From Methylobacillus gramineus (lineage in GTDB: Bacteria > Pseudomonadota > Gammaproteobacteria > Burkholderiales > Methylophilaceae): a stretch of 64,000 bases of DNA. The notes under the pieces are model-generated. The model searched no databases. It worked only from the letters and a program-made list of their open reading frames with translations, and was not told the DNA's origin. Below, piece by piece: positions 44,575 through 54,359 of the stretch. The stretch covers positions 1,302,001 through 1,366,000 of the forward strand of contig NZ_JAJAVE010000001.1 in NCBI RefSeq assembly GCF_020532675.1. The letters are read 5' to 3'. Within the stretch, counting starts at the first letter, position 1. Each line of letters begins with the position of its first letter. The position numbers were made by a program, and so were the translations under genes.

Positions 44575-45033
44575 CTACTCCGAATAATTTGCAGGCTGAA
44601 TGTAATACGCGGAATTACTGGACGCTAGGGATTGATGTGCCAGCAAGTAATCTGCAGGCAGGCTTTGTGCAATTTCCATCGGGGAGCTACCGTCGTCCAC
44701 ACTGGTCTGCACTTGCTGCTGCAACACCACCCAACCGACAAAAGCCACAGCGGCCACTGAAGCGGCTACCGACCAGATACGCCCACTCTTGAATATGGAT
44801 TGCTTGCGCCTTGCAGCGGGCACCAACAGTGCCGGCTCGGCATCCAGTTGCGCCATCAGGCGTTCTGTAAAATCTGCCTTGAATACTGGGTTACCACGCA
44901 TTGCATCACCAATCAGATGGTAAGTTGCCCAAGCTTCACTAGATTCACCACCCGACTTCAAAGTCGTATACAGGTACTCTGCATCCTCAAGCGCCAGATC
45001 TGCATCTATCAGCGCTGAAATTTGACTTTTCAT
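44575..45033 (-). CDS. rseA: RseA/MucA anti-sigma-E factor
   Basis: Inner-membrane anti-sigma factor that holds RpoE. The ATG at 45033 (MKSQISALIDADLALEDAE) has AGGAG 6 bases upstream and overlaps the rpoE stop by one base (TAATG); an ATG at 45039 is too close to that site. The 152-residue protein has an N-terminal sigma-binding domain (AWATYHLIGDAMRGN), a single span (about 90-108, VAASVAAVAFVGWVVL) and a periplasmic tail. Confidence 0.92.
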   Translation of the reverse strand: MKSQISALIDADLALEDAEYLYTTLKSGGESSEAWATYHLIGDAMRGNPVFKADFTERLMAQLDAEPALLVPAARRKQSIFKSGRIWSVAASVAAVAFVGWVVLQQQVQTSVDDGSSPMEIAQSLPADYLLAHQSLASSNSAYYIQPANYSE

Positions 45034-45761
45034 TACCATCTCCTGTTTTCGGGGGTGTCCAGCAAAGGACGCAACTTTTGAGCAATCGTTTCACGTGCCC
45101 GGAAAATACGTGATCGTACAGTACCAATCGGGCAATCCATCATGGTGGCAATTTCTTCGTAACTCAAACCTTCAATCTCACGAAGAGTAATGGCGGTTCT
45201 TAATTCTTCAGGCAATGCAGCCACGGTATCGTTCACTGTACGGGCAATTTCTTTGCCCATTAACTCAGTTTCAGGCGTGTCCATGGTGCGCAACTCGTTA
45301 CCATCTTCAAAATTCTCGGCATCTTCAATTTCAATATCACCGGTTGCCTGCGGCCTACGGCCCATTGCAACCAAGTAATTCTTGGCCGTATTGATGCCAA
45401 TCCGATACAGCCATGTATAAAAAGCACTATCTCCGCGGAAGCTGGGCAGGGCGCGATAAGCCTTGATAAAAGACTCCTGCACCACATCCTCAACTTCTGC
45501 CGGATCACGAATCAGTCGTGACAATAAACGCCCCAGCTTACGCTGATACTTATCAACCAACAGGCCAAACGCACGTTTATCACCACCTTGAGCGCGCTCT
45601 ACCAATTGCTGGTCTATTTCCCGGTTACCCACCGGCGGGGTAGCTGCCATAGAGGCTTTGCTCCCTGTCTGTATTTTATTGACAGTCGGAGTATACCCTC
45701 GCACCGTTGTATCAACGAAGCCCAAGCGCGAAAATTCTTCAAAATTATTTGTCTTAATCAT
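45033..45761 (-). CDS. rpoE: RNA polymerase sigma-E factor
   Basis: ECF sigma factor for envelope stress. Region 2 includes VDKYQRKLGRLLSRLIRDPAEVEDVVQESFIKAYRALPSF in outline, and region 4 LREIEGLSYEEIATMMDCPIGTVRSR. The ATG at 45761 has GGGAAGG upstream and gives 242 residues, about 40 more than usual. An ATG at 45650 (MAATPPVGNREIDQ) with GGGAG upstream would give the family-typical 205. I keep the longer form with doubt. It is followed by its anti-sigma factor in the classic operon. Confidence 0.93.
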   Translation of the reverse strand: MIKTNNFEEFSRLGFVDTTVRGYTPTVNKIQTGSKASMAATPPVGNREIDQQLVERAQGGDKRAFGLLVDKYQRKLGRLLSRLIRDPAEVEDVVQESFIKAYRALPSFRGDSAFYTWLYRIGINTAKNYLVAMGRRPQATGDIEIEDAENFEDGNELRTMDTPETELMGKEIARTVNDTVAALPEELRTAITLREIEGLSYEEIATMMDCPIGTVRSRIFRARETIAQKLRPLLDTPENRRW

Positions 45762-45844
45762 AGCCTTCCCTTTAGCTCTTCATGACTAGCTTAGAGGTAG
45801 AGACAACGATACACTCGTGAAAGTTCATCAATCTCAAGGTTCAT

Positions 45845-47494
45845 ATGCAGCAATACGATGTCCTCATTATCGGCAGTGGTCTGGCTGGGCTCACACTTGC
45901 CCTCAAGGTGGGAGCAGACAAAAAGGTTTGCCTGATCAGCAAGCGCAGCATTAATGATGGCTCAAGTAATTGGGCACAAGGCGGTATTGCCGCCGTATTG
46001 ACCGATGATGACTCAACTGAGGCGCATATTCAAGATACCCTGATTGCTGGTGCGGGTTTATGTGATGCCGCTGTCACCCGGCTAGTAGCAGAACACGGGC
46101 GAGAAACCGTGGAATGGTTGATTGAGGAAGGTGTGCCGTTTACACGTGAGGATGACAACAGTGGCTTCCACCTAACTCGCGAAGGCGGCCACAGCCACCG
46201 CCGGATTATCCATGCGGCAGATGCCACCGGGCATGCTGTGCAGAAAACCCTGGCAGAGAAAGTCTATCAGCATCCTAATATCACGGTACTAGAAGAGCAT
46301 ATTGCGGTCGATTTGATTACCGCAGGCAAGGTGAACATGGAAGGCAGCGCCTGCCTGGGCGCTTATGTGCTGGATAACACCACCGGCAAAGTCCTCACCA
46401 TCAGTGCCCAGTACACCATTCTGGCCACAGGCGGGGCAGGCAAAGTGTATTTGTACACGACCAACCCCGATGTTTCTTCCGGCGATGGAGTTGCCATGGG
46501 CTGGCGCGCAGGTTGCCGTATTGCCAATATGGAATTCATCCAGTTCCATCCCACTTGCCTGTACCATCCCGAAGCCAAATCATTCCTCATTACCGAGGCA
46601 GTGCGTGGCGAAGGTGGCATACTGAAGTTACCAGACGGATCACGCTTTATGATCTGGCATGATGAACGCGCAGAACTTGCACCACGTGACATCGTCGCTA
46701 GGGCTATCGACTTTGAAATGAAGAAACGCGGCCTGGATTGCGTTTATCTGGATATCTCGCACAAACCCGCTGATTTCATACTTTCACACTTTCCCACCAT
46801 CTACCGCCGCTGCTTTGAGTTGGGCATAGACATCACTCGTGAGCCGATCCCTGTCGTGCCCGCAGCGCACTATAGCTGCGGGGGGATCATGACTGACCAT
46901 ATAGGCCGCACGGATATCCCACGCCTGTATGCCATAGGCGAAACCGCCTGTACCGGCTTGCATGGTGCCAATCGGTTAGCCAGCAACTCCTTGCTGGAAT
47001 GCCTGGTATTTGGCCAAGCCGTCGCCAAAGACATACTAGAACAGCCTCAATTTCCAGCGGTAGACTTGCCCTATTGGGATGAAAGCCGCGTCACGGATGC
47101 CGATGAAGAGATCATCATCACGCACAACTGGAGTGAGCTCCGGCGCACCATGTGGAACTACGTAGGCATCGTCCGCACCAACAAACGCCTGACGCGCGCC
47201 ATGCATCGCATTCATTTATTGAGAGATGAAGTTCATGAGTTTTATAGCAATTTCAGAATCAGTAACAATCTGATCGAGCTACGTAACCTGTTGCAGGTGG
47301 CAGAGCTTATCGTCAAGAGTGCAATGGATCGCAAGGAAAGCCGCGGGCTGCACTTTAGTAAAGACTATCCCGACCTCGCTGATGAAGCAGTTCCTACAGT
47401 ATTGGAACCATCGAACTACTATAGCCTGCTGGACAGCCATCATGGTCACGAACATGACGATGTCGCTCATGCCAACCCAGTATCTATTCCGTAA
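45845..47494 (+). CDS. nadB: L-aspartate oxidase
   Basis: FAD enzyme that oxidises L-aspartate to iminoaspartate, the first step of NAD synthesis. The 549-residue protein has the FAD-binding [44 protein letters not shown] and [19 protein letters not shown], followed by the helical C-terminal domain ([16 protein letters not shown]). Divergent from rpoE, as in many betaproteobacteria and gammaproteobacteria. No other nad gene nearby. Confidence 0.97.
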   Translation: MQQYDVLIIGSGLAGLTLALKVGADKKVCLISKRSINDGSSNWAQGGIAAVLTDDDSTEAHIQDTLIAGAGLCDAAVTRLVAEHGRETVEWLIEEGVPFTREDDNSGFHLTREGGHSHRRIIHAADATGHAVQKTLAEKVYQHPNITVLEEHIAVDLITAGKVNMEGSACLGAYVLDNTTGKVLTISAQYTILATGGAGKVYLYTTNPDVSSGDGVAMGWRAGCRIANMEFIQFHPTCLYHPEAKSFLITEAVRGEGGILKLPDGSRFMIWHDERAELAPRDIVARAIDFEMKKRGLDCVYLDISHKPADFILSHFPTIYRRCFELGIDITREPIPVVPAAHYSCGGIMTDHIGRTDIPRLYAIGETACTGLHGANRLASNSLLECLVFGQAVAKDILEQPQFPAVDLPYWDESRVTDADEEIIITHNWSELRRTMWNYVGIVRTNKRLTRAMHRIHLLRDEVHEFYSNFRISNNLIELRNLLQVAELIVKSAMDRKESRGLHFSKDYPDLADEAVPTVLEPSNYYSLLDSHHGHEHDDVAHANPVSIP

Positions 47495-47515
47495 ACCTGT
47501 CCATCCAACCTGACG

Positions 47516-47552
47516 GTCCCGTGATAGCGCTTTCAACGCGCTACTGCGGGAC
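47516..47552 (+). terminator. stem-loop after nadB
   Basis: GTCCCG-N3-TAGCGC pairs with GCGCTA-N3-CGGGAC around a 7-base loop, 22 bases past the nadB stop. It lacks a T-run. The remaining 47553-47864 stretch is intergenic and AT-rich, holding the Fur box at 47705-47723 and presumably the receptor promoter. Confidence 0.5.
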
Positions 47553-47704
47553 ATCACCATACATTACATTCATAAACAATAAGCTCAATATCGCCTGATC
47601 ACAGGCGCTCATTACCTACCTTTCCGCCCGCAAGCATGGCCCATAGTATCTTTGCCAGAAAAATTAACTTCATTTAACAAATGTAAAAATTCCCATACAA
47701 AAAT

Positions 47705-47723
47705 GATATTGATAATCATTACT
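47705..47723 (+). promoter_or_regulatory. Fur box upstream of siderophore receptor
   Basis: GATATTGATAATCATTACT matches the 19-base Fur consensus GATAATGATAATCATTATC at 16 positions. It lies about 140 bp before the receptor start, in the gap after nadB. Confidence 0.85.
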
Positions 47724-47864
47724 ATATTGTATACATTCACGCTCACATCTTGATGCCACTAATGCCAACAGGTTGATTTTACAGTCTGTTTTCTACTTCA
47801 TACCCTGGCTCAAGAAGCATATACCCCTTAATACCTGCTGATTACAGAAAGGTTTCAAACAGAG

Positions 47865-50018
47865 ATGCAACCCACTCCCCTTGCTAGGCTGGCCTTATTG
47901 ACTAGCCTTGGCTTCACAGTACATGGCGCATTTGCCGATACTTCTGCTGCAGGCACGCAAACACCACAACTAGAAGAAATCACGGTCAAGACCAGTGCTG
48001 ATGTTGTTTCTCCTTATCAAACAGTTATCTCCAACACGGCCACCAAGCTTGATGCACCGCTCCGGGATATTCCACAAACCATCAATGTCGTTCCCAACCA
48101 ACTGATCCGTGACCAGAGTGCACAATCAATGCAGGATGTCCTGCGCAATGTGCCAGGCATCGGCTTCAGCAATGGCGATGGTCAACGCGACCAGGTCAAT
48201 ATCCGTGGATTCAGCGCGATTGCAGATCAATTTGTTGATGGCATCCGTGACGATGCGCTCTACTTCCGTGACTTGGCGAATGTGGAGCAGGTAGAAGTGC
48301 TGAAAGGCCCTGCCGCCGTACTGTATGGCCGAGGCTCATCAGGCGGCATTATCAACCGCATCACCAAGAAACCGGTCGACAAGGCCATGGCTAACCTGAC
48401 CATGACGCTGGGTAGCTATGACTCACAGCGTTATGAAGCCGACGTTAATCAACCACTTGCTGATAATGTGGGTTTCCGCATCAATGCCGCACGCCAAAAA
48501 GCCGATGGTTTTCGCCAGCAAAACTTTATTGATCGGGAGTTCATAGCGCCGTCGCTCCAGCTAGATATCAGTGAAAAATCCCGCCTGCTGCTGCAGGCAG
48601 AGTATCTGGATGACCGCAGACTCAATGATTTTGGCATCCCTGCAGTCAATGGCAGACCTGCCCGTGTGTCCATCAAGACCTATTACGGATCATCGGATGG
48701 CCGTCACGATGATTACGTACAGAGCCGTGTCAGCGCTGGCACTATCGTGTTTGAGCATAGCTTCAATGACGATGTAAAGCTGCGTAATGCATTTCGTGCC
48801 TACTCTTACGACCTGGATCGTAACAACACCGTTGTTACGCGGGTTAACACCAGCACAGCCAACCCGGTTCTGTCGCGCCGTTATAGCACAGTACAACGCC
48901 AGGAAGATGGCTACTTCAACCAGACAGATCTCAGTATCAAAGCTAAGGGCTGGGGACTAGAGCATGCCTTGTTATTCGGGATGGAAATCGGTGAGCAAGT
49001 CAAGGATGCCTTCTCCGGCGACTTCACTGCGCCGAGCAATATCACACTTTACAACTCTGTGCTGACTGACTCGGTACGCTCAGCAATACTCAGCGGCATT
49101 TCCGATTCCACAGGCACCAGCAAGACAACAGGCTTATACATGCAGGATCTGGTCAGCCTGACCGAGCACTGGAAAGCCTTGCTGGGTGTGCGCTTTGATC
49201 GATTCAACCAACGTTCTGAAGATAACCGCTCGCCCGCCAAGGTCAGCCGCATTGACGAAGAGTGGAGTCCGCGTGCTGGCTTGGTCTATCAACCTACCGA
49301 TACCATCAGCATTTATGGCTCTTACAGCAAATCATTCCAGCCATCACAGGAAAACTTCAACTTGGGATTCAGCAACAACGCGGCACAACTTGCTCCGGAA
49401 AAAACCACCAATTACGAGATTGGTGCAAAGCTGGACTGGCTGGAAGGCAAACTCTCGACCATGGTGTCACTGTTCAGCCTAGAACGGACAAATATTAAAA
49501 GTACTGACCCCACCAATGGCAACCTCCAGATCCCCATTGGAGAACAACGTACTAACGGACTTGAACTATCTGCCATGGGTCGCCTGGCTGATCATTGGGA
49601 CATCAGTGCGGGCTACGCTTACATGGATGCAGAGATCACCAAATCACCATCACTGGCGAGTGTGCCGATTGGCCCAAGTACCTATCGTGTCGCGATTGAA
49701 GGCAATCAACCAGGCCTGACGCCACGTCACAGTGCCAATCTGTGGCTATCTCACCGATTTGGTAATGGTTTTGGCATAGGTGGTGGAGCCGTACTGATGG
49801 GTGAGCAATACACCTCCGTCAGCAATGCGGTCAAACTACCCGGATATACTCGTTTTGACGCCAGCGCCTACTATGAAACCGCGCATTATGATCTGCGCCT
49901 GACCGTCAACAACCTCATGGACAAAGAATATTTCATTTCAGCCCACGGCGGTGCCGATCTTTATAACACCCCAGGTGCCCCGCGCAGTGCCTGGCTAAGC
50001 CTGACACTCAAACTTTAA
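47865..50018 (+). CDS. TonB-dependent siderophore receptor (Fiu/FhuE-like)
   Basis: A 717-residue outer-membrane ferric-siderophore receptor. Signal peptide to about 24 (GAFA), TonB-box-like region EEITVKTSA, a plug with PLRDIPQTINVVPNQLIRDQ, DVLRNVPGIGFSNGDG, VNIRGFSAIADQFVDGIRDD and VEVLKGPAAVLYGRGSSGG, and a barrel ending LSLTLKL. These plug motifs are those of the catecholate/hydroxamate siderophore group (Fiu, FhuE). No STN domain, consistent with direct Fur control through the upstream Fur box rather than sigma signalling. The specific siderophore is not determined. Confidence 0.92.
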   Translation: MQPTPLARLALLTSLGFTVHGAFADTSAAGTQTPQLEEITVKTSADVVSPYQTVISNTATKLDAPLRDIPQTINVVPNQLIRDQSAQSMQDVLRNVPGIGFSNGDGQRDQVNIRGFSAIADQFVDGIRDDALYFRDLANVEQVEVLKGPAAVLYGRGSSGGIINRITKKPVDKAMANLTMTLGSYDSQRYEADVNQPLADNVGFRINAARQKADGFRQQNFIDREFIAPSLQLDISEKSRLLLQAEYLDDRRLNDFGIPAVNGRPARVSIKTYYGSSDGRHDDYVQSRVSAGTIVFEHSFNDDVKLRNAFRAYSYDLDRNNTVVTRVNTSTANPVLSRRYSTVQRQEDGYFNQTDLSIKAKGWGLEHALLFGMEIGEQVKDAFSGDFTAPSNITLYNSVLTDSVRSAILSGISDSTGTSKTTGLYMQDLVSLTEHWKALLGVRFDRFNQRSEDNRSPAKVSRIDEEWSPRAGLVYQPTDTISIYGSYSKSFQPSQENFNLGFSNNAAQLAPEKTTNYEIGAKLDWLEGKLSTMVSLFSLERTNIKSTDPTNGNLQIPIGEQRTNGLELSAMGRLADHWDISAGYAYMDAEITKSPSLASVPIGPSTYRVAIEGNQPGLTPRHSANLWLSHRFGNGFGIGGGAVLMGEQYTSVSNAVKLPGYTRFDASAYYETAHYDLRLTVNNLMDKEYFISAHGGADLYNTPGAPRSAWLSLTLKL

Positions 50019-50028
50019 ACAGAGTAGC

Positions 50029-50070
50029 CATCAAGCCAGACCAGCGCCCAGGGCTGGCTTGATGATTTTC
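50029..50070 (+). terminator. terminator after siderophore receptor
   Basis: CATCAAGCCAG pairs with CTGGCTTGATG over 11 bp, followed by ATTTTCCCTTTT. It lies 10 bases past the receptor stop. Confidence 0.75.
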
Positions 50071-50115
50071 CCTTTTAGATAATCACTCATTGCGTTGACT
50101 GTATGTCCACTATAA

Positions 50116-50134
50116 AATGAGAATAATTCTTATT
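50116..50134 (+). promoter_or_regulatory. Fur box upstream of fecI-like gene
   Basis: AATGAGAATAATTCTTATT is an 8/9 palindrome of the Fur type. It ends 19 bases before the sigma factor start, so it should overlap the promoter. The sigma factor is therefore probably induced by iron starvation, unlike those at 1-11.8 kb. Confidence 0.82.
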
Positions 50135-50153
50135 ATTTTTACTCTATCTTTTC

Positions 50154-50663
50154 ATGCTTGGCTCAGCGCATTCCCACCAGATTATTTCCACGCTCTATAC
50201 CAATCATTACGCTTGGCTACAAAGCTGGTTGCGAAAAAAACTAGGTACGTCGCATGAAGCAGCCGACCTCGCCCAAGACACGTTTCTGCGACTAATCAAC
50301 AAGGATCGCGAACTACAATCCTTGCGCGAACCCAAAGCTTACCTCACGACTGTTGCTCATGGCTTATTAGTAAACCACTGGCGACGTCAGGCCATTGAAC
50401 ATGCTTATTTAGAGGCATTAAGCGCGCTACCAGAACCCATGGCCCAATCACCGGAAGAAAAAACCTTGATTCTGGAAATACTGGAGCAGATTGCCACACT
50501 GCTAGATGGCTTATCCATCAGAACTCAGCAGATATTTCTACTCTCGCAACTGGATGGACTGACTTATCCGCAGATTGCCAAAGAGATGGGATTAACCGTC
50601 AATGTAGTCCAGAAAGCCATGACCAAGGCGATGACACATTGCTATGAAGTGTTGTACGCCTGA
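50154..50663 (+). CDS. FecI-type ECF sigma factor of the siderophore locus
   Basis: ECF sigma factor of 169 residues. Region 2: YTNHYAWLQSWLRKKLG, EAADLAQDTFLRLI, EPKAYLTTVAHGLLVN. Region 4: LDGLTYPQIAKEMGLTVNVVQKAM. No Shine-Dalgarno sequence is visible before the ATG, and the Fur box is only 19 bases away, so the transcript may have a very short leader. It is followed by its FecR partner (11-bp gap) and the STN receptor it should activate. Confidence 0.94.
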   Translation: MLGSAHSHQIISTLYTNHYAWLQSWLRKKLGTSHEAADLAQDTFLRLINKDRELQSLREPKAYLTTVAHGLLVNHWRRQAIEHAYLEALSALPEPMAQSPEEKTLILEILEQIATLLDGLSIRTQQIFLLSQLDGLTYPQIAKEMGLTVNVVQKAMTKAMTHCYEVLYA

Positions 50664-50674
50664 GTCATTATGTA

Positions 50675-51649
50675 ATGGCAAATAACATTAAACCAACGAC
50701 CACCAAACAGGCCATTCACTGGTTCGTTCGATCCGTCTCTGGCACCATGTCCGATCAAGAGCAAGAGGAACGAGATCAGTGGCTAGATGCTAATCCTGAA
50801 CATGCACAGGCCTGGCAGCGCATGCAAGGTATCAGTAGTCAGTTGCAACCATCCGAAGCTAGTCAATCGCCCCTCATCCGCTCAACCTTGGTCAGCAGCG
50901 CAAACATGCAGCGACGACGCCTGCTTAAAGGGCTGGCATGGACAAGCTCGCTGCTCACATCTGGCTGGATAGCCAAGGATCAACCTTTTGTACTTCGCCA
51001 TATTGCAGACTTCTCCACATCCACTGGTGAGCAGCATGAGGTGACCTTGGCTGATGGCACCCACATCATCATGGATACCAACACCATGCTCAATATAGCG
51101 TTTAACGATCAACAACGACACATCAAGCTGATCAGTGGCCAAATCATGATTGCCACCGCAAAAGACCCTGCCATGCGTCCATTGATTGTCAGCACAGAAG
51201 ACGGCAGCCTCAAACCTGTAGGAACACGCTTCAGCGTCAGGCGTGATGAAAGCGACAAAGTCACCAGGCTCATTGTTACCGCTGGTGCTGTGGAAATGCG
51301 TCCTGCCAAAAATCCAAACACTGTAGTGACAGTCTATGCCGGACAACAGTCCTATTTTGACAGCATGCATGTTGCTGCAATCAGCTCTGCCCATGAGGTC
51401 GACACAGCCTGGACCAAAGGCATGCTAAGTGCAGAAAGAATGCGGTTAAGCGACTTCCTCAATGAACTTGCTCGTTATCGTACAGGCTGGCTGCATTGCA
51501 GCCCCGAAGCGGCAGATATTTTAGTCACCGGCACTTACCCCCTGCATGCTCGGGATGCAACAGACCACATCCTCAACGCCTTACAGGAAACACTCCCCAT
51601 CAAGCTTAACTTCCGTACTCGTTATTGGATCACTGTAGGCAAAGCCTGA
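50675..51649 (+). CDS. FecR-type regulator of the siderophore locus
   Basis: A 324-residue FecR protein. N-terminal DUF4880 region (AIHWFVRSVSGTMSDQEQEERDQWL), a membrane segment near residues 85-100 (GLAWTSSLLTSGWIA), a periplasmic FecR domain (FSTSTGEQHEVTLADGTHIIMD; LKPVGTRFSV) and a C-terminal STN-like part (LVTGTYPLHARDATDHILNA). It should relay receptor occupancy to the sigma factor at 50154-50663. Confidence 0.93.
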   Translation: MANNIKPTTTKQAIHWFVRSVSGTMSDQEQEERDQWLDANPEHAQAWQRMQGISSQLQPSEASQSPLIRSTLVSSANMQRRRLLKGLAWTSSLLTSGWIAKDQPFVLRHIADFSTSTGEQHEVTLADGTHIIMDTNTMLNIAFNDQQRHIKLISGQIMIATAKDPAMRPLIVSTEDGSLKPVGTRFSVRRDESDKVTRLIVTAGAVEMRPAKNPNTVVTVYAGQQSYFDSMHVAAISSAHEVDTAWTKGMLSAERMRLSDFLNELARYRTGWLHCSPEAADILVTGTYPLHARDATDHILNALQETLPIKLNFRTRYWITVGKA

Positions 51650-51780
51650 CGAGAGCTCGCAAAAATAATTCACATCTTTAGGCAGTTTTTTTATTCTGCG
51701 CTGGCATACCCCATAGAGGCAGTCAATTCACATCATCAATGCGATGTTCTGCCGACAATCATCAGATTAAAGGGGATTCC

Positions 51781-54252
51781 ATGAAACAAAATGGCCACAG
51801 TGCCGCAGAAATATCCATTTCTGCCTTCTGCCAACAACCTGTTGTCAAAGCGATGTTTTGCCTGACTATCGGCATCGCCAGTCTACCATTACCACAACCA
51901 GTCATGGCTGCTGAAGCCGTTAGTCAGCAAAAACACACATTAACTATCAATGCTGGCTCTCTTGATCAAGCCTTGAGAGCATTTGGCACCCAGACCGGTA
52001 TTCTCATTTCAGTCAATGCAGCACTCACCAACAACCTGACTTCCCAAGGTCTTAAGGGCGAATATACCGTAACAGAAGCCTTTAACCTGCTATTAGCAGG
52101 CACAGGCCTGGCACCGACTCGCAAAGATGGAAGCCAAACCTATACACTGCAAAAAATCCCGGCAGAGAAGCTGGAAAAGCATTCCAGCCAGTCTTTACCT
52201 GAAGTCAATGTCGTCAGTACTCGTGAAAACGCTTGGGGGCCTATAGACGGCTATGTGGCAAGAAAAAGTGCCAGTGCCAGCAAGATGGATACCAATCTGA
52301 AGGAAACGCCGCAAATCGTCTCGGTCATTGGTGCTGAGCAAATCCGTGACCAGGCTATTTCCAGCGTGACTGAAGCAGTACGCTATTCAGCTGGGGTGCG
52401 TGCCTGGGATTATGCAACAACTGATGATGACATAGCAGTGCGAGGCTTCTATCTCACGGGTACTGGCTTATATCGCGACGGCATGCGTCTAATCCACAAT
52501 GGCTTTATGTCCAATATTGAACCGTATGGTATGGAAAAGCTGGAAGTGGTGCATGGTCCAGCCTCAGTATTGTATGGTCAAGCGGCTCCAGGAGGATTGC
52601 TCAACGCAGTGACAAAACGCCCACGCGCTGATATGCGTAATGAGGTAGGCATAGAACTTGGCAGTTTTGGACGCAAGCAGGCCAAGCTCGATGTGGGTGG
52701 ACAACTCGACCAGGATGGTCATGTGCTCGCCCGCCTGACCGTATTGCAACGTGAATCCGGCACCCAATGGAAATATCAGGACAATGACCGTCTGTACATC
52801 GCGCCCTCTCTCACCTTCCAGAATGAAAGTACCCGATTGACATTGTTGGCGCAGTACCAACAGGACGACCTGGGCTTTGTCATTCCCTATTACCGCCATA
52901 CACCCACTGGAAAATCAAAGGACAATATCAATATAAATGGCCCACATTCGGGCCATAAGAAAGAGAGTGCGTCTTTCGGTTACCTGTTTGAACATGACTT
53001 CAATGAAACTTTCAGTGTACGCCATAACCTGCGTTATCTAGATGGCAGCAATGATCGAAGGGAAATGCGCAATCGTGGCTTAAGAGCTGATGGTCGAAGC
53101 GTTACCCGTTTAGCGATGTATCGGCCTGACTCAGAACAAACCTGGGTAGTAGACAACCAGGTTGAAGCTCGTTTTAACACTGGTAGTATTTCGCACAAAA
53201 CTATCATTGGCTTAGATTATTATCGGTCAAAACTGAATTTACCTATTTACTCTCTCAATGGGGCAGTAGCACCGCTTGACTTGCTAACACCTGGCTATGA
53301 GGTACCTGATTGGGGCAATAATTTCCTGTCAGATGATACTCGTGCGGAAAATCTTCAGATTGGATATTACCTGCAAGATCAGATTCACTTTGGCAAGCAT
53401 TGGGTACTTAGTCTTGGCGCACGTTATGATAATGCAGACACTGACTCCCTATACAGGGTACGTGCCAACGCTAATGCCCCGTTGACGACTACACGCCACC
53501 AGCGTAGCGATCACGACTTGACCGGACGTATCGGACTAATCTATCTGGCTGATAACGGTTTAGCTCCATACATCAGCTATAACACGTCATTTCAGCCCCC
53601 AATATCAACCACAACCACCGTGGATTATTACGGTAATGTATTTGAGCCAGAAAAGGGAAAGCAGTTAGAGTTAGGCTTACGCTACATGCCTGATGGGGCG
53701 CCATATAGCATTACAGCTGCGGTGTACGAACTCACAAAGACTAATGTCCGTACTATTTCTCCTCTAGACTCTAGAAGAGAAGTGCAAACTGGCGAAGTGC
53801 GTTCTCGCGGGTTTGAGCTTGAAGGGGCGGCCAATTTGGGGAGTGGCTACTCAATGTTAGGTAGCTATACCTTTATAGATACCGAAATTATCAAGAGCAA
53901 CCAGCCATGGGAAGTAGGTAGTGCATTTGCTGCGGCACCCAGGCATGTCGCCTCTATTTGGGGAAAATACCAGCAAGGCAGCTTTTCTGCGGGGCTGGGT
54001 GTAAGGCATGTAGGGACTGCACTGGGCGCGCTTCCATTGGAGGGTATAGAAACCCCGAAAAATGATCGCTACACCCTACTTGATGCAATGGCAGCCTATG
54101 ACTTTTCTCATCATTGGAGATTGGCGGTCAACGCAAGCAACCTGACAGACAAGGAATACCTGACCCAATGTAACAATGTCCGCGGTACCGGTGAGTTCTG
54201 CATCCTCGGTTACGGTCGCGACATTCGCGCTTCAGTCACTTACGTCTGGTAA
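51781..54252 (+). CDS. STN-domain TonB-dependent siderophore receptor (FhuA/FpvA group)
   Basis: The ATG at 51781 has AAGGGGA upstream; an upstream ATG at 51739 does not. The 823-residue receptor has a long signal region (cleavage near residue 44, VMAAEA), an STN domain (about 52-120, ALRAFGTQTGILISVNAAL), a plug with ETPQIVSVIGAEQIRDQ, AVRYSAGVRAWDY and LEVVHGPASVLYGQAAPGG, and a barrel with a C-terminal Cys pair (LTQCNNVRGTGEFCILGYG), as in ferrichrome-type receptors. The STN domain and preceding FecI/FecR predict ligand-dependent autoinduction. Confidence 0.92.
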   Translation: MKQNGHSAAEISISAFCQQPVVKAMFCLTIGIASLPLPQPVMAAEAVSQQKHTLTINAGSLDQALRAFGTQTGILISVNAALTNNLTSQGLKGEYTVTEAFNLLLAGTGLAPTRKDGSQTYTLQKIPAEKLEKHSSQSLPEVNVVSTRENAWGPIDGYVARKSASASKMDTNLKETPQIVSVIGAEQIRDQAISSVTEAVRYSAGVRAWDYATTDDDIAVRGFYLTGTGLYRDGMRLIHNGFMSNIEPYGMEKLEVVHGPASVLYGQAAPGGLLNAVTKRPRADMRNEVGIELGSFGRKQAKLDVGGQLDQDGHVLARLTVLQRESGTQWKYQDNDRLYIAPSLTFQNESTRLTLLAQYQQDDLGFVIPYYRHTPTGKSKDNININGPHSGHKKESASFGYLFEHDFNETFSVRHNLRYLDGSNDRREMRNRGLRADGRSVTRLAMYRPDSEQTWVVDNQVEARFNTGSISHKTIIGLDYYRSKLNLPIYSLNGAVAPLDLLTPGYEVPDWGNNFLSDDTRAENLQIGYYLQDQIHFGKHWVLSLGARYDNADTDSLYRVRANANAPLTTTRHQRSDHDLTGRIGLIYLADNGLAPYISYNTSFQPPISTTTTVDYYGNVFEPEKGKQLELGLRYMPDGAPYSITAAVYELTKTNVRTISPLDSRREVQTGEVRSRGFELEGAANLGSGYSMLGSYTFIDTEIIKSNQPWEVGSAFAAAPRHVASIWGKYQQGSFSAGLGVRHVGTALGALPLEGIETPKNDRYTLLDAMAAYDFSHHWRLAVNASNLTDKEYLTQCNNVRGTGEFCILGYGRDIRASVTYVW

Positions 54253-54257
54253 ATATC

Positions 54258-54282
54258 AGCGCCAGGCTCATGGTCTGGCGCT
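54258..54282 (+). terminator. stem-loop after STN siderophore receptor
   Basis: AGCGCCAG and CTGGCGCT form an 8-bp stem with a 9-base loop, 6 bases past the receptor stop. No T-run, so a weak terminator at best. The convergent DUF1841 gene ends at 54360. Confidence 0.5.
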
Positions 54283-54359
54283 ATCCTCAAAAATTCAATG
54301 CAAGTTGTTTCATCATCATTCGAAATGATCATTATCCCGTCTCATCTTGAAAGCAGACA

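Noticed and set aside
50095-50116. TTGACT and TATAAA as promoter of the fecI-like gene at 50154
   Set aside because: The spacer is only 10 bases, too short for a sigma-70 promoter.
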